Below are positions 8,831 through 17,675 of a DNA stretch of 22,084 nt, piece after piece; position 1 is the stretch's first letter, and every line of letters starts with the position of its first letter. The DNA comes from Sporisorium sorghi. Lineage: Eukaryota > Basidiomycota > Ustilaginomycetes > Ustilaginales > Ustilaginaceae. The stretch spans positions 1 to 22,084 of the forward strand of contig JALCCG010000332.1 of the NCBI GenBank assembly GCA_023212695.1. Direction: 5' to 3'. Under the pieces are notes generated by a model. The model had not been told where the DNA came from. It made no database searches and worked only from the letters and a program-made list of their open reading frames with translations. A program made the translations under genes and the position numbers.

Positions 8831-10705
8831 CTACCGCCTCAACAAGGCGGGCACGTTCTTTGCCCTCCTGACAATCAGCACCAGACTCACCACCACTGCC
8901 ACGGCACACCCTACGCTGGTCACGACAAACACCTGCCTGTAGCACTCGTCTCCATCCATGCACAGGTGTCTGCTCGTCGGGTGGTCATCATGCGCGCCCT
9001 TCCCGCTGCCCTTCAGCGCCTGCACCACGACGCTGAGCATGCTCGTGTCCGCCGGCACATGGCTGTCGTATATCCGCCCAAACAGCAAATTGAACACGTT
9101 CCCCGCCACCACGGGCGACAAACTGACAAACCCGTAGTTCTGGCTGAAGTGCTTCATGCCAAACCACTCGAACACCAGCGTCGGGCACACGCCGAACAGC
9201 GTCCCGTACGCCAACCCCGTCAGCGTCGACACGGCAAACAAATCCTGCACCGTCGACACGGCCCCGGGGAACGCAGCGAGCAGCTGGCTCGCCAGCGCCA
9301 ACGTCGTCACGACGATCAGCAGCCACACGCGGTTCGCCGCCGACGCGGTGCGGTTGACCAGCAGATCGGAAAGCAGGCCGATGATGATGCGCCCGCTGAA
9401 ATTGCACAGCGAGATGGCGGAGACTTGCTGTGCCTGTAAGTGCTGCACGGCTGCTTTGGCGTCGCGTTTGAGCGTGGCAAAGTCGGACGCGGACACCGCG
9501 GCGGCAGCGACATGGCTCGAGGCGGCCCGCTTGAAGAGCAGGTCAGCGTTAGAGGCAGCGACGAGCACCGGGTTGTCGCGGTGGTTGTAGTCCCACAGCG
9601 TCTTGGTGATCGTTCCGACGTTGTTGATGAGCAGCAGCCCAGCGCCAGAGACGAGCGTCATTACAGCAAAGATGAGGTAGAAGTCGATCTGCTGGAACAG
9701 GCGGCGGCCGGAAATGTCGATTTGGGAGGGGTCGACGTCGGCGCGTGAAGAGGTGCGTTTGGACTCGTCTCTGCCCGAAAGCAGGCCTTGCGATTCCAGG
9801 TCGATGGCGTCGATTTCGTCCGTGGAGGCAGCGGCGGCGGTGGCGTTGCGAGAGCTCTCGGCGGTCCCGTTTGCAGGGTGCAGGCGGTCGTTCGCATCGG
9901 CTTCGTCGTCGGTGGCTTCGGCGGAGAGCGCTTCGGGCTGCTGCCAGATGGTAGTGCGCGCGCCGATGTCTGACGAGGTGCGGCGGCGCAAGTATCCCGA
10001 CGACGCACTTCGCGATGCATCGGCCCGCTCTCGTTCGCCCGCAGCCTCGGTGGGCGGGATGATCTTGATCAACCCCAACCCAATGAGCATGCTCGTCATA
10101 CTCCCGAACGCCAACAACAACAGATAGTCGCCCGTATTACCGGGAAACAGCAGATGCGACAACGATGAGTAGAAAAACGCACTCAGCCCGAACCCAGACA
10201 GCACCAACGCCGTTGCCGTCCCCCTTCTGCTGCCGCCCCAAGACTTGGCCTGTGCATTCATCGCCGCTGTAAACCCACCGCTGTTCCCCAACCCCGTCAG
10301 CAGGTTCAAGCAAAACAGCAGGCCCGTAGAATGCAACGACCAATCGCCCGTATACGACAGCGACAGGCCCGCGTACCCGATCGGCACCAGCACGGCCGCG
10401 GCGATCAACGCGGTCTGCGGACCGCGCTTGTCGATGAACCGCCCCCAGAGTGGAGACGAGAGGTACACGCCCGCATTGCCCGCGATGCCGATGAGGTTGA
10501 TTTGCGTGGATGTGAGGTGGAGCGATTCTTGGAGTTGCGGGGCGAAGGAGGAGAAGGCGTAGTTGGAGCCCGCGGAGAGCGCGACGCATACGGAGCCGGC
10601 GAGCGAGATGATCTTGCGTCGCAGGAGGCGTTTGCGCTCTTCGGGGTGGAGATGGTGCGGTGCAGCCGCAGCGTGCGGGTGGGATGGCTGGGTGGTGAGT
10701 GCCAT
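8831..10705 (-). CDS. MFS transporter, MCH1-like (vacuolar monocarboxylate-transporter homologue)
   Basis: This intronless 624-residue protein is a major facilitator. The first span is near residues 32-56 (SLAGSVCVALSAGSNYAFSS). Between spans 2 and 3 lies the MFS signature GRFIDKRGPQ at 88-97. Six spans are followed by a long polar loop (about 215-335), then the second half, with the related motif SGRIIIGLLSDLL and a final span ending in the basic VRRAKNVPALLRR. The closest family I recognise is fungal Mch1, a monocarboxylate-transporter homologue of unknown substrate that resides on the vacuole in yeast and does not carry monocarboxylates. The start at 10705 gives a short soluble N-terminus. 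The gene is convergent with the MIM2-like gene, 188 bases apart, and on the same strand as REC8. Confidence 0.8.
   Translation of the reverse strand: MALTTQPSHPHAAAAPHHLHPEERKRLLRRKIISLAGSVCVALSAGSNYAFSSFAPQLQESLHLTSTQINLIGIAGNAGVYLSSPLWGRFIDKRGPQTALIAAAVLVPIGYAGLSLSYTGDWSLHSTGLLFCLNLLTGLGNSGGFTAAMNAQAKSWGGSRRGTATALVLSGFGLSAFFYSSLSHLLFPGNTGDYLLLLAFGSMTSMLIGLGLIKIIPPTEAAGERERADASRSASSGYLRRRTSSDIGARTTIWQQPEALSAEATDDEADANDRLHPANGTAESSRNATAAAASTDEIDAIDLESQGLLSGRDESKRTSSRADVDPSQIDISGRRLFQQIDFYLIFAVMTLVSGAGLLLINNVGTITKTLWDYNHRDNPVLVAASNADLLFKRAASSHVAAAAVSASDFATLKRDAKAAVQHLQAQQVSAISLCNFSGRIIIGLLSDLLVNRTASAANRVWLLIVVTTLALASQLLAAFPGAVSTVQDLFAVSTLTGLAYGTLFGVCPTLVFEWFGMKHFSQNYGFVSLSPVVAGNVFNLLFGRIYDSHVPADTSMLSVVVQALKGSGKGAHDDHPTSRHLCMDGDECYRQVFVVTSVGCAVAVVVSLVLIVRRAKNVPALLRR
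9779..9796 (-). other. Acidic dileucine sorting motif in the MCH1-like transporter
   Basis: Residues 304-309 read ESQGLL inside an acidic context (EIDAIDLESQGLLSG) in the central cytosolic loop. This fits the [DE]xxxL[LI] motif recognised by adaptor complexes such as AP-3, which carries cargo to the fungal vacuole. The motif is short, so the functional reading is inference. Confidence 0.4.
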
Positions 10706-11238
10706 TGTGGTGTATGCTGGAGGAGGTTTGGGAGAGTAGTTGCTGCGTCTTCTTTACTGAATGCTCGACCTGCTCCGAATGAGACGAGAGTGGCGGCACT
10801 GAGAGGGTGAGGTAGCAGAGTGGGATCTGCTTATGCTCTCGATATGCGACCTATGTGGTAGCTGAGAGCATTCGTCGAAGGAGGATCGCAAAAGCGTAAT
10901 GTCGTCCAGACGCACGTTTGCTCATCACGCACACAAGCGGAGTCGCCGCTGGTTGGGCCGCCGTCTGAGCCAAATAATGAAAGCAGGGCACACCAAAAAC
11001 GCACGGATGCGAGATCTGCGCTTCGCACGTCAACTGACTGGCCGGAGCGACGCCCACACAGCCCAGAGACCCTCTCTGCCCACATTGCCACTGAATTAGC
11101 GTCCCTCACGTTTCATGTCACACTGCATTGCTCTCCTTTGCGCTCGTCACAACTCACACCTGTCGACAATGATGAGGAGCCTTGACATTTGCTTTGATTG
11201 CCCTGCGAGAGAGAGAAAGATGTGCTTTGTAACGTGAC
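10706..11238. other. Intergenic: MCH1 promoter and REC8 3' flank
   Basis: These 533 bases lie between two minus-strand genes. They should hold the MCH1-like promoter and leader on the left and the REC8 3' end on the right. Open frames here are short, unconserved and contradict each other. I see no clear TATA box, terminator or repeat. Confidence 0.5.
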
Positions 11239-13185
11239 TCAGGGCGCGACGAGCGAGATGCGAATCTCCTGATACGGCTCGTCCTGCCTCACACGCAACC
11301 TGCCCCGGCTCGCGAGCGCCAGCGTATGATAAAACGCCTGTGCAGCCACCGCCGGCGTACTCGAAGGCACTGGCGCCAGATCGCTGAAGAACAAGAAATC
11401 CGGATCCTCCAACTGCCCTCGAATCGACTTGGCGTACTCGTAAAAGTTGCGTGTCTCCTCCTCCATCTCCTCCTGAAACACCCCCGACGGCGGGGTGGGC
11501 GACCTCCCCACCGCTGCTTCCGCCACACCGGCTGCGGGCAGACCCAATCGAAAGCGCTCGACGGACGGCGTTCCAGGCAGCGAGGGGGGAGGCTGGTAGA
11601 ACTCCTCGAGCGGCGCGACGGTCGATGGCGATGCGGGCGGGAAGAGCAGCGGCGACTCCGGAGGCGGCGGCAGGCGACGCAGACCCGTGGGTGTTTCGAC
11701 CGACACCTCGCGCAGCCGCAGCGGCGTCACCTCGCGCTCCTCGAACGTGGGCGGTCGTTCGTATGACACGGAAGGCATCATCGAAGAGCGTCGACGGTGC
11801 TCCATGAACACGTTCCACGGCAGCGACTCTCGCGCACCCCGCAATGCGGCGGGGATCTCGGGCTCGATGCCAACGGCGGCTGCTGCGCGGGCGACCCCGA
11901 CTTCGGCGACGGCTTCCTCTTCTTCCAGCGAGGGAGGAGGCGGAGAGGGCGGCGCTTCCTCGGCAGGTGCGAGACGTGCTTGCGTGCGCAGTTCGAGCAG
12001 ACGCGCGCGTCGCGATCCGAGCTGCTCTCCGACGGTCATGTGCCACAGCTCGGTGAGCATTGGGTGCAGCGACATGTCTTCGGGCGGAGCGAACATGCTC
12101 TGGAGCGCGGTGGCTTCGGCGGCTGCTCTCTGGGTCCGAGCTAGGCGCGCAGCTCGCTCCATCGCCATGCGTTGTGGGTAGTCGCTTCGCGCCGTGCGCA
12201 GCTGCGTGTCGCTGAGTTCCGTTTCGGCGTCTTCGAAGGGGCGTGGAGTGGGTCGAGGTCGTCGAGCAGGTCCTCGAAGAAGCGCTTCCACTTCGGCGGC
12301 TTCCAGTTCGTCCCTCAGTCGGCGAGCGGGTGTCACGGTCGCGATGCCGTCCGGACCAAGCTCCATGCGCGCCGCTTCTTCGACCAGCCTCTCCTCGAGC
12401 TCGGGCCATTCGACGAGCGGTCCGATCGTGAGCGCGGTTTCGTCGCCTACATCTCGACGCTGGATGCCCTCGGGAGCGCCAGGGATGAACGCGGGAGGCT
12501 CGATACCCTCCAGACCCAGATCGAGTCCCTCTGCCTCCTCCTCGTCGTCATACACACCCTCGCCGAAAACCGCGCCGATCTCCTCCCCTTCGCCAAACCC
12601 TCGCGGCAGCCCGAGCTCGTCCTCCTCAAACGCCCTCCTCGCCAGCGTGATCCGCTCCTCCTCCGCCACAAACGACACGGGCGTCGGCGTCCTAAACCCA
12701 TCCTCCACCCCTTCCTCCTCCTCCACCCTCCTCTCCAGCGGCTCAACGCTCCACCTCCCCAGCAGCCTCGCAGTCACCTCGTCAAACTCGAGCGTGAAAA
12801 ACGCCAGATCCAGCGGCAGCGTGATCGCATCCACGCTGCTCACGGGCTTGCGCATATCGATCTCCCTCGTCTCCCACGTCGTCGTCGCTGCCATGCTCAG
12901 CATGCGTCGCCGCACGTCGGCGTGCACGTTGACCACGTCGGCATACAGCGTCTCGGCCTTGAGCCCGTACAGCTTGACAACGCCGTACAGCAGCTGGCTG
13001 GACAGGCGCAGGGCGAGCGGCTCGGAGGGCCGCCGGACGTACTCGCAGGCTTTGTCGATGTCGACGGAGAGGATCTCTTTGCGGCTGAGACGCCGGACCG
13101 TGCTGCGGTCGCCGAGCGTCGCCGCGAGCCAGACGATGCCAAGACCCGTGCGCCGGCGCGAGAGGATGTCGTGGTTGTAGAACAT
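11239..13185 (-). CDS. REC8: Meiotic cohesin kleisin subunit REC8
   Basis: This intronless 648-residue protein is Rec8, the alpha-kleisin that replaces Rad21/Scc1 in meiotic cohesin and holds sister chromatids until separase cleaves it. The N-terminal Smc3-binding domain (1 to about 105) opens MFYNHDILSRRRTGLGIVWL and continues ATLGD, KEILSVDIDKACEYV and EPLALRLSSQLLYGVVKLY. The SVDID and WLAATLG wording separates Rec8 from Rad21. The middle is long, acidic and disordered. The C-terminal Smc1-binding winged helix covers about 575-648 (YEYAKSIRGQLEDPDFLFF to EPYQEIRISLVAP). The start at 13185 is chosen because the family begins MFY; the frame stays open 144 codons further upstream, but that sequence is low-complexity. 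Confidence 0.92.
   Translation of the reverse strand: MFYNHDILSRRRTGLGIVWLAATLGDRSTVRRLSRKEILSVDIDKACEYVRRPSEPLALRLSSQLLYGVVKLYGLKAETLYADVVNVHADVRRRMLSMAATTTWETREIDMRKPVSSVDAITLPLDLAFFTLEFDEVTARLLGRWSVEPLERRVEEEEGVEDGFRTPTPVSFVAEEERITLARRAFEEDELGLPRGFGEGEEIGAVFGEGVYDDEEEAEGLDLGLEGIEPPAFIPGAPEGIQRRDVGDETALTIGPLVEWPELEERLVEEAARMELGPDGIATVTPARRLRDELEAAEVEALLRGPARRPRPTPRPFEDAETELSDTQLRTARSDYPQRMAMERAARLARTQRAAAEATALQSMFAPPEDMSLHPMLTELWHMTVGEQLGSRRARLLELRTQARLAPAEEAPPSPPPPSLEEEEAVAEVGVARAAAAVGIEPEIPAALRGARESLPWNVFMEHRRRSSMMPSVSYERPPTFEEREVTPLRLREVSVETPTGLRRLPPPPESPLLFPPASPSTVAPLEEFYQPPPSLPGTPSVERFRLGLPAAGVAEAAVGRSPTPPSGVFQEEMEEETRNFYEYAKSIRGQLEDPDFLFFSDLAPVPSSTPAVAAQAFYHTLALASRGRLRVRQDEPYQEIRISLVAP
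11548..11565 (-). other. Candidate separase cleavage site in REC8
   Basis: Residues 541-546 read SVERFR, matching the separase consensus [S/D]xExxR, in the disordered stretch before the C-terminal winged helix. It is the only full match I found by eye in the linker. The position just before the C-terminal domain is plausible for opening the kleisin ring. Confidence 0.4.
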
Positions 13186-13257
13186 GCTTGTGGTCGGAGG
13201 TGCGCGTTGAAGAGCAGGCGATGGGCACATGGGGCGGCTGGCATTCTGATAGGCTGG

Positions 13258-13265
13258 ATATATAT
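13258..13265 (-). promoter_or_regulatory. TATA-like element upstream of REC8
   Basis: The minus strand reads ATATATAT here, about 75 bases before the REC8 start codon, in an otherwise GC-rich region. The spacing is compatible with a TATA box giving a short leader, as might suit a meiosis-regulated gene. Not proven. Confidence 0.35.
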
Positions 13266-13314
13266 GGGATACACGCAGAGAAGGAGACAAGACAGACGAG
13301 ATGCGGTGGTGCGG

Positions 13315-13350
13315 TTGCGAATGCGGATGCGGATGCGGATGCGGATGCGA
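13315..13350 (+). repeat. Hexanucleotide microsatellite (ATGCGG)n upstream of REC8
   Basis: Four exact ATGCGG units (13321-13344) are flanked by one imperfect unit on each side, TTGCGA (13315-13320) and ATGCGA (13345-13350). It lies 130-165 bases upstream of the REC8 start. Read in the REC8 frame it gives the spurious His-Pro/Ser repeat of the open extension. Confidence 0.85.
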
Positions 13351-13705
13351 GTGTGCTACAGACCCGTTTCCAGCCCGAAGGGTGATACTCTGGGCGGAAA
13401 GGGCAGGGTATCGTCGTGAGCCTCTCTTGAGCTTGGAGAGAGCTGCAAGACAAGGTCGCGATGAGTATATCGTGTAGCTAGCAACAGAGACGAAAGAAGC
13501 CTGTTCTGAGTGCAGAAACGTGTTCGTTTCCATTTCGAGCTTGAGCTCTGTCACCGGACGGACGGGCCAAGCCAAAACCGAAAGACCGGATCGAGGAAAC
13601 GTAGAATGCAAAGACATGCCCTGCGAGATTCGTTGAGTCTACCGCCGCACTCATCTCGAGGAGCAAACCTTGATGCAGAGGTTTGAGGCAGACACTGCAA
13701 GGCGT

Positions 13706-14296
13706 CTAGTAAGGTCGCAATTGAGCCGCCGGGAAATGCGCGGTCCAGATGGTCGGTGTTTCCGCTCCATTTGCCTCCAAGCCCATCGACTTGTGCAGCT
13801 GCCTCCGCTGCAGCAGATTGTCGATGCTGGCCGAGGCATCTTCGGACGCAGCACCGCGTGCGTGATGTATCGCCGCCCAGTCCTCATACGCCTCGTCGAC
13901 CTCCGTACCGTTGCACATCTGGAAGCCGTGCGGTTGCCGCGGCGCCGCATCCGACGCATCGCCCTCGTCCGGCACACTTTCGGCGAAGAAAGGTGCAAAG
14001 CGCGGCGGCTGGTCATGCAGCACCGACACGGCCTGGCTCACCTCGCCGCTCGACGTGTTCGTGCTGCGCGGTCGGTGCGCATCGCTATAGCCTCCGACGC
14101 GATCTAGCCCAGCATCAAGCTTTCCTTGCGACAAAGTGATTTCTTGCTGCTGCTCGAGCTGACTGAAGCGCGAAGACCAAAAATGCACCTCGTCTTCCTT
14201 TTCGCCGTTTGCGGTTCGAATGTAGGTGCGGATCAGACAGCCGATAAAGACGAGGCTGACAAAGATGACCGCCCTGACGGTTTCTGAGCTTGTCAT
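13706..14296 (-). CDS. Unrecognised protein with one N-terminal membrane span
   Basis: I do not recognise this 196-residue protein. It begins MTSSETVRAVIFVSLVFIGC; residues 8-26 are hydrophobic and are followed by the basic RTYIRT. That is either a signal anchor with the rest of the chain in the lumen or outside, or a signal peptide. The remainder is hydrophilic, with a Gln-rich coil (FSQLEQQQEITLSQG, about 44-58), an acidic DEAYEDW segment and no family motif. There are few cysteines, and none arranged as in typical secreted cysteine-rich effectors. The start has G at -3. The frame is the longest in its region and on the same strand as REC8. It is probably real, but it could be lineage-specific. 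No function is proposed. Confidence 0.55.
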   Translation of the reverse strand: MTSSETVRAVIFVSLVFIGCLIRTYIRTANGEKEDEVHFWSSRFSQLEQQQEITLSQGKLDAGLDRVGGYSDAHRPRSTNTSSGEVSQAVSVLHDQPPRFAPFFAESVPDEGDASDAAPRQPHGFQMCNGTEVDEAYEDWAAIHHARGAASEDASASIDNLLQRRQLHKSMGLEANGAETPTIWTAHFPAAQLRPY

Positions 14297-14736
14297 GGCT
14301 GCGTTTGAGCTTGGGCGAGGGGCGAAGAGCTTAAATCAAAGCGTGGCGAGTCGTAAGTCGTCAAGAGAGGTCGAGGGTGGAGAGTTGGTGTCCTTGAACG
14401 TTCGTAAAGATGGATAATTGCCTCGAGGCTTGAGCTTGAGATTGGTGGAATCGAGGACCCCCCACCCCTTTTTTTTGTAGCCCACCGAAAGGCACCAGCG
14501 AGCGATGCGCCGGCTGACTGTTTTTGGTGGGACGTTGGGAATGAGGTAGGGGTGTATGCTCGAGGATGGTGTGCAGAGGCAAGGGGAGACAACTGTTGCC
14601 TCACCAGCAAGGCAACCAGAGTCAAATCTTCGGCATGCTCAGCCTCGACGAGAGGAGAGGGTGAAGAGCGACAAGAGACAAGAGACAACAACGGGAAGCG
14701 CTGTTGAAAGGCGCAGTTCTCAGCAACAATAGAAAG

Positions 14737-14738
14737 AA

Positions 14739-14770
<32 letters not shown>

Positions 14771-14774
14771 AAAA
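14737..14774 (+). repeat. Poly(A) tract interrupted by one G
   Basis: Thirty-eight bases are all A except G at 14758, preceded by AGAAAG. It lies in the intergenic gap and could be a nucleosome-depleting promoter element or a retroposed poly(A) tail; no coding remnant or target duplication is seen next to it. Confidence 0.8.
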
Positions 14775-15297
14775 CACGGGCCGAGCGGGCTTGTCATGCA
14801 GGTGTGCGTGGAGCAACACTCGCTTTGCTGGCTGTTGCTTTGTCGTTGGAAGCGAGACATTTTCCATCGACATTCGAGTGGATCCGAGGAGTGACCCTGC
14901 TCGCCTGACCTCGATCCGTTCACTGCCTTGAGCGCACTCGGCCCTTTTTCCCTTCGAATGAAGCTGACTCAACCGCTGAGCAAGCTCGACTGGAAAGGCC
15001 CTCGAGGCTCCGCTTTGTTGCCTCGAATCAAGAGCTTGCAGAGAGCTTGCAGCAAGGCTCTTCCGAAACAGTCCGAGTTTGTTTTGTGCATGGCATTTTT
15101 ACGCACCGAAATTGTGCGGGGAGCGTCTTGTTTTTTAAACTCAAAATGTGAGATTTATCTCTGCTTGCTTGCTCGCATCAAATCCGGCCGACAGATCGTT
15201 GACCGTCTGAGCCGATTTGTGGTTGAGCCTCGCGGCGGGTCCGTGTCAGCCGACACGAGCCAATCTGTCGTCCGTCTTTATCTCTCCCTCTTGCCCA

Positions 15298-15320
15298 TCC
15301 TCCTCCTCCTCCTCCTCCTC
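15298..15320 (+). repeat. TCC microsatellite near the LTA4H start
   Basis: Seven TCC units plus TC lie 38-60 bases upstream of the first LTA4H ATG, inside a pyrimidine-rich run that probably marks the promoter or leader. Confidence 0.85.
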
Positions 15321-15357
15321 TTGCCCTTCTCTTCTCCGGATCCCGTTCGGTGATCAC

Positions 15358-15585
15358 ATGCTGCTCGTGGCTCGTCTACCCTCCCCGTCTTTGCTTACCG
15401 TCTGCGCTTCTCGGTCTCTTCGCTCGTCCTTCGCTCCCAAGCTCCACTCGGCTTCCGTGTCCCCCTCTCTTGCCTACTCGACTCGTTCACTTGCGCGCGT
15501 CAGCATTCGTGCGCCCTCATCTCGCCCGATCTCCTTCACCGCATACACTCTCCCTAAAATTGCCGCTGCTAGGCACTTTGCAACC
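15358..15585 (+). other. Predicted mitochondrial presequence of the long LTA4H form
   Basis: The 76 codons between the first and second in-frame ATG encode MLLVARLPSPSLLTV and onward to ARHFAT. There are no acidic residues, ten basic ones and many Ser and Ala, which favours an amphipathic targeting helix. Known M1/LTA4H enzymes align only from the second methionine. Targeting is inferred from composition. Confidence 0.6.
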
Positions 15586-17675
15586 ATGACCTGGACGCCA
15601 CCCAACCCTACCTCTGTCGGTGCTCCTGCTCTGCGTGTACCCGAGGACATCCACACCCACGCAAAGGTGGCAGAATACAAGCCCGTCCACTTGCATCTCG
15701 ACTGGAACATCGATTGGCAGGCACGCACCATCTCCGGTCGTGTCTCGCACGTCATCGAGCTTATCCAGCCTGGTCTCACCTCCATCACTCTAGACGCCAG
15801 CTACCTCAAGATCAAGTCGGTCCTCGTTGAAGGCAAGCAGGTCGACTACAGCCTAGGCACCCAGCGAGGTACCCTTGGTGCCCCTCTCCAGATCCCCATC
15901 CCCTCCTCCGTCAACAAGAAGGGCGACAAGGTCCATGTCGACGTCGACTACACCACCACCGAGCACTCCACTGCCCTCGGCTGGCTTACAAAGCAGCAGA
16001 CCGCCGGCAAGGCCAACCCGTTCCTCTACTCGCAATGCCAGGCTATCCACTGCCGTTCGCTCGTCCCCTGCATCGACTCTCCCTCCCACAAGATCACCTA
16101 CACTGCTACCGTCACCTCGCCCATCCCTGTCCTCATGTCCGCGCTCAAGGACGACTCCGAGCCCGACCAGCCTGGCACCTACCACTTCAAGCAGCCTATC
16201 GGCATCCCTTCGTACCTCATCGCCATCGTCGGAGGTGACCTCGAATTCCGCAAGCTCGGCGAGCGTACCGGTATCTGGGCCGAGCCACCCAACGCCGACG
16301 CGGTCCAGTGGGAGTTTGAGGCCGACGCAGAACGCTTCCTCGAGCACGCCGAAAAGGTCATCTCGCCATACTCGTGGACTCGCTACGACTCGGTCGTTCT
16401 TCCGCCTTCCTTCCCTTATGGAGGCATGGAGAACGCCAACTTGACCGCTTTGACTCCTTCGCTCGTCTGCGGTGACCGAAGCTTGACCGACGTCTTGCTC
16501 CACGAGCTCTGCCACTCCTGGTCCGGCAACCTCACCTCGTGCGCCAACTGGACCCATTTCTGGCTCAACGAAGGTTGGACCGTTTACCTCGAGCGTCTCC
16601 TGCTTCAAGATGTGCACGGTCCAAACGAGGGCCCCGCTCACCGTGGCTTCTCGTACATCATTGGTTCCAAGGCACTCGAGGATGCCCTCGAGCAGTTCAC
16701 CGAGACTCCACGATTCCAGCGCCTCATCCCCGCTTTCAAGGATGGCGAGGACCCGGATGACGCCTTCAGCTCCATCCCTTACGAGAAGGGCTCCAACTTT
16801 TTGCTCTACCTCGAGCGCACCGTCGGCGGTCTCGACAACTTCCTCCCTTACGCCAAGAGCTACTTCCACGCCTTTTACAACCGATCCGTCACCACGCAAG
16901 AGTGGCGCGAGCACCTCTTCAAGTTTTTCGAGAGCAACGCCGAGGCGACGGCTGCACTCGAGAAAGTCGACTGGGACGCCTGGTTCCACGGCGAGGGACT
17001 AGAGCTGCCGGTCAAGATGGAATATGACACCACGCTGGCCGAGCAGGCCTTCTCGCTCGCCAGCCGATGGAGCCAGGTGATCGACGGTCAGACTGCGCTC
17101 GAGCGCGCCCACTTTACGCGCGAGGATATCAAGGGTTGGAACGCCAACCAGGTCGTTGTGTTCCTCGAGCGTCTCCACTCGGGTCCCAAGGTTCCGCTCG
17201 CTGTGACACAGAAGCTCGACGAGGTGTACGAGTTCAGCAAGGCCACCAACGGCGAGGTGCTGCTGCGTTTCTTCGAGGTCGCGCTCGAGGTCAAGGGCGG
17301 CAAGTATGCGCAGCAGGCCGCTGAGTGGGTCAAGGGCCAGGGCAGGATGAAGTTCTGCCGAACGGTTTACAGGGCACTGAACAAGGTCGAGCCTGAATTG
17401 GCTAAGAAGACGTTCCTCGACAACAAGAGTTTCTACCACCCGATTGCTGCGGCGCAGATTGAAAAGGCAAGTAACAAAGCTGTTGCATTCTTCCTCTTTC
17501 CCGTCTTCTCGACTTGTCGCGCGCAGACGGCTCGCCAGTCTCACGCACAAAGCTGCAGCGTGGAGCGCGTTCTGGAACATGGTTGCGCGCACCGTGATGC
17601 TGACACCGCTTCGACGACACGCTGTTTGCTTGGTCGGCCCTCTCTCTTTTTGCTTTGCAGGATCTTGGTCTTTGA
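15358..17675 (+). CDS. Leukotriene A4 hydrolase/aminopeptidase homologue (M1 family), with mitochondrial presequence
   Basis: Exons 15358-17466 and 17661-17675 give 707 residues. The protein is an M1 zinc aminopeptidase of the LTA4-hydrolase branch (yeast Lap2 type). GGMEN is the exopeptidase motif (about residue 355). The zinc site is HELCHSW at 382-388 with the third ligand in NEGWTVYLER. The C-terminal helical domain ends in IEKDLGL, the expected family ending. Residues 1-76 contain no Asp or Glu but eight Arg and two Lys, like a mitochondrial presequence. A second in-frame ATG at 15586 (MTWTPPNPTSV) would give the usual 631-residue cytosolic enzyme. The first ATG has C at -3, the second A at -3, with no ATG in any frame between them. 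An alternative acceptor would fuse the chain to the downstream tRNA dimethylallyltransferase. Confidence 0.92.
17467..17660 (+). other. Terminal GC-AG intron of LTA4H
   Basis: The donor is AAG|GCAAGT, the classic strong context for non-canonical GC donors. The acceptor follows TTTTTGCTTTGCAG at 17660. Splicing is in phase 0 and the last exon is only 15 bases: GAT CTT GGT CTT TGA. Without splicing the chain would run 91 unrelated codons to TGA at 17737-17739. Confidence 0.85.

Larger units (their letters stand above)
13186..13705. promoter_or_regulatory. REC8 promoter region and 3' flank of the next gene
   Basis: These 520 bases carry the REC8 promoter and leader, including the TATA-like element and the hexanucleotide repeat noted separately, and at the right end the 3' flank of the membrane-protein gene. 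I see no further gene. Confidence 0.5.
14297..15357. promoter_or_regulatory. Divergent promoter region upstream of LTA4H
   Basis: This 1061-base gap separates the divergent starts of the small membrane-protein gene and LTA4H. It contains a long A tract (14737-14774), a C/T homopolymer patch at about 14457-14477 and a TCC microsatellite just upstream of the LTA4H start. The last 100 bases before that start are pyrimidine-rich, suggesting the LTA4H transcription start. No gene is supportable. Confidence 0.55.

Noticed and set aside
13186..13617. 144-residue N-terminal extension of REC8
   Set aside because: The frame is open, but the family starts MFY at 13185 and the extension is His/Pro-rich sequence produced by a hexanucleotide repeat.
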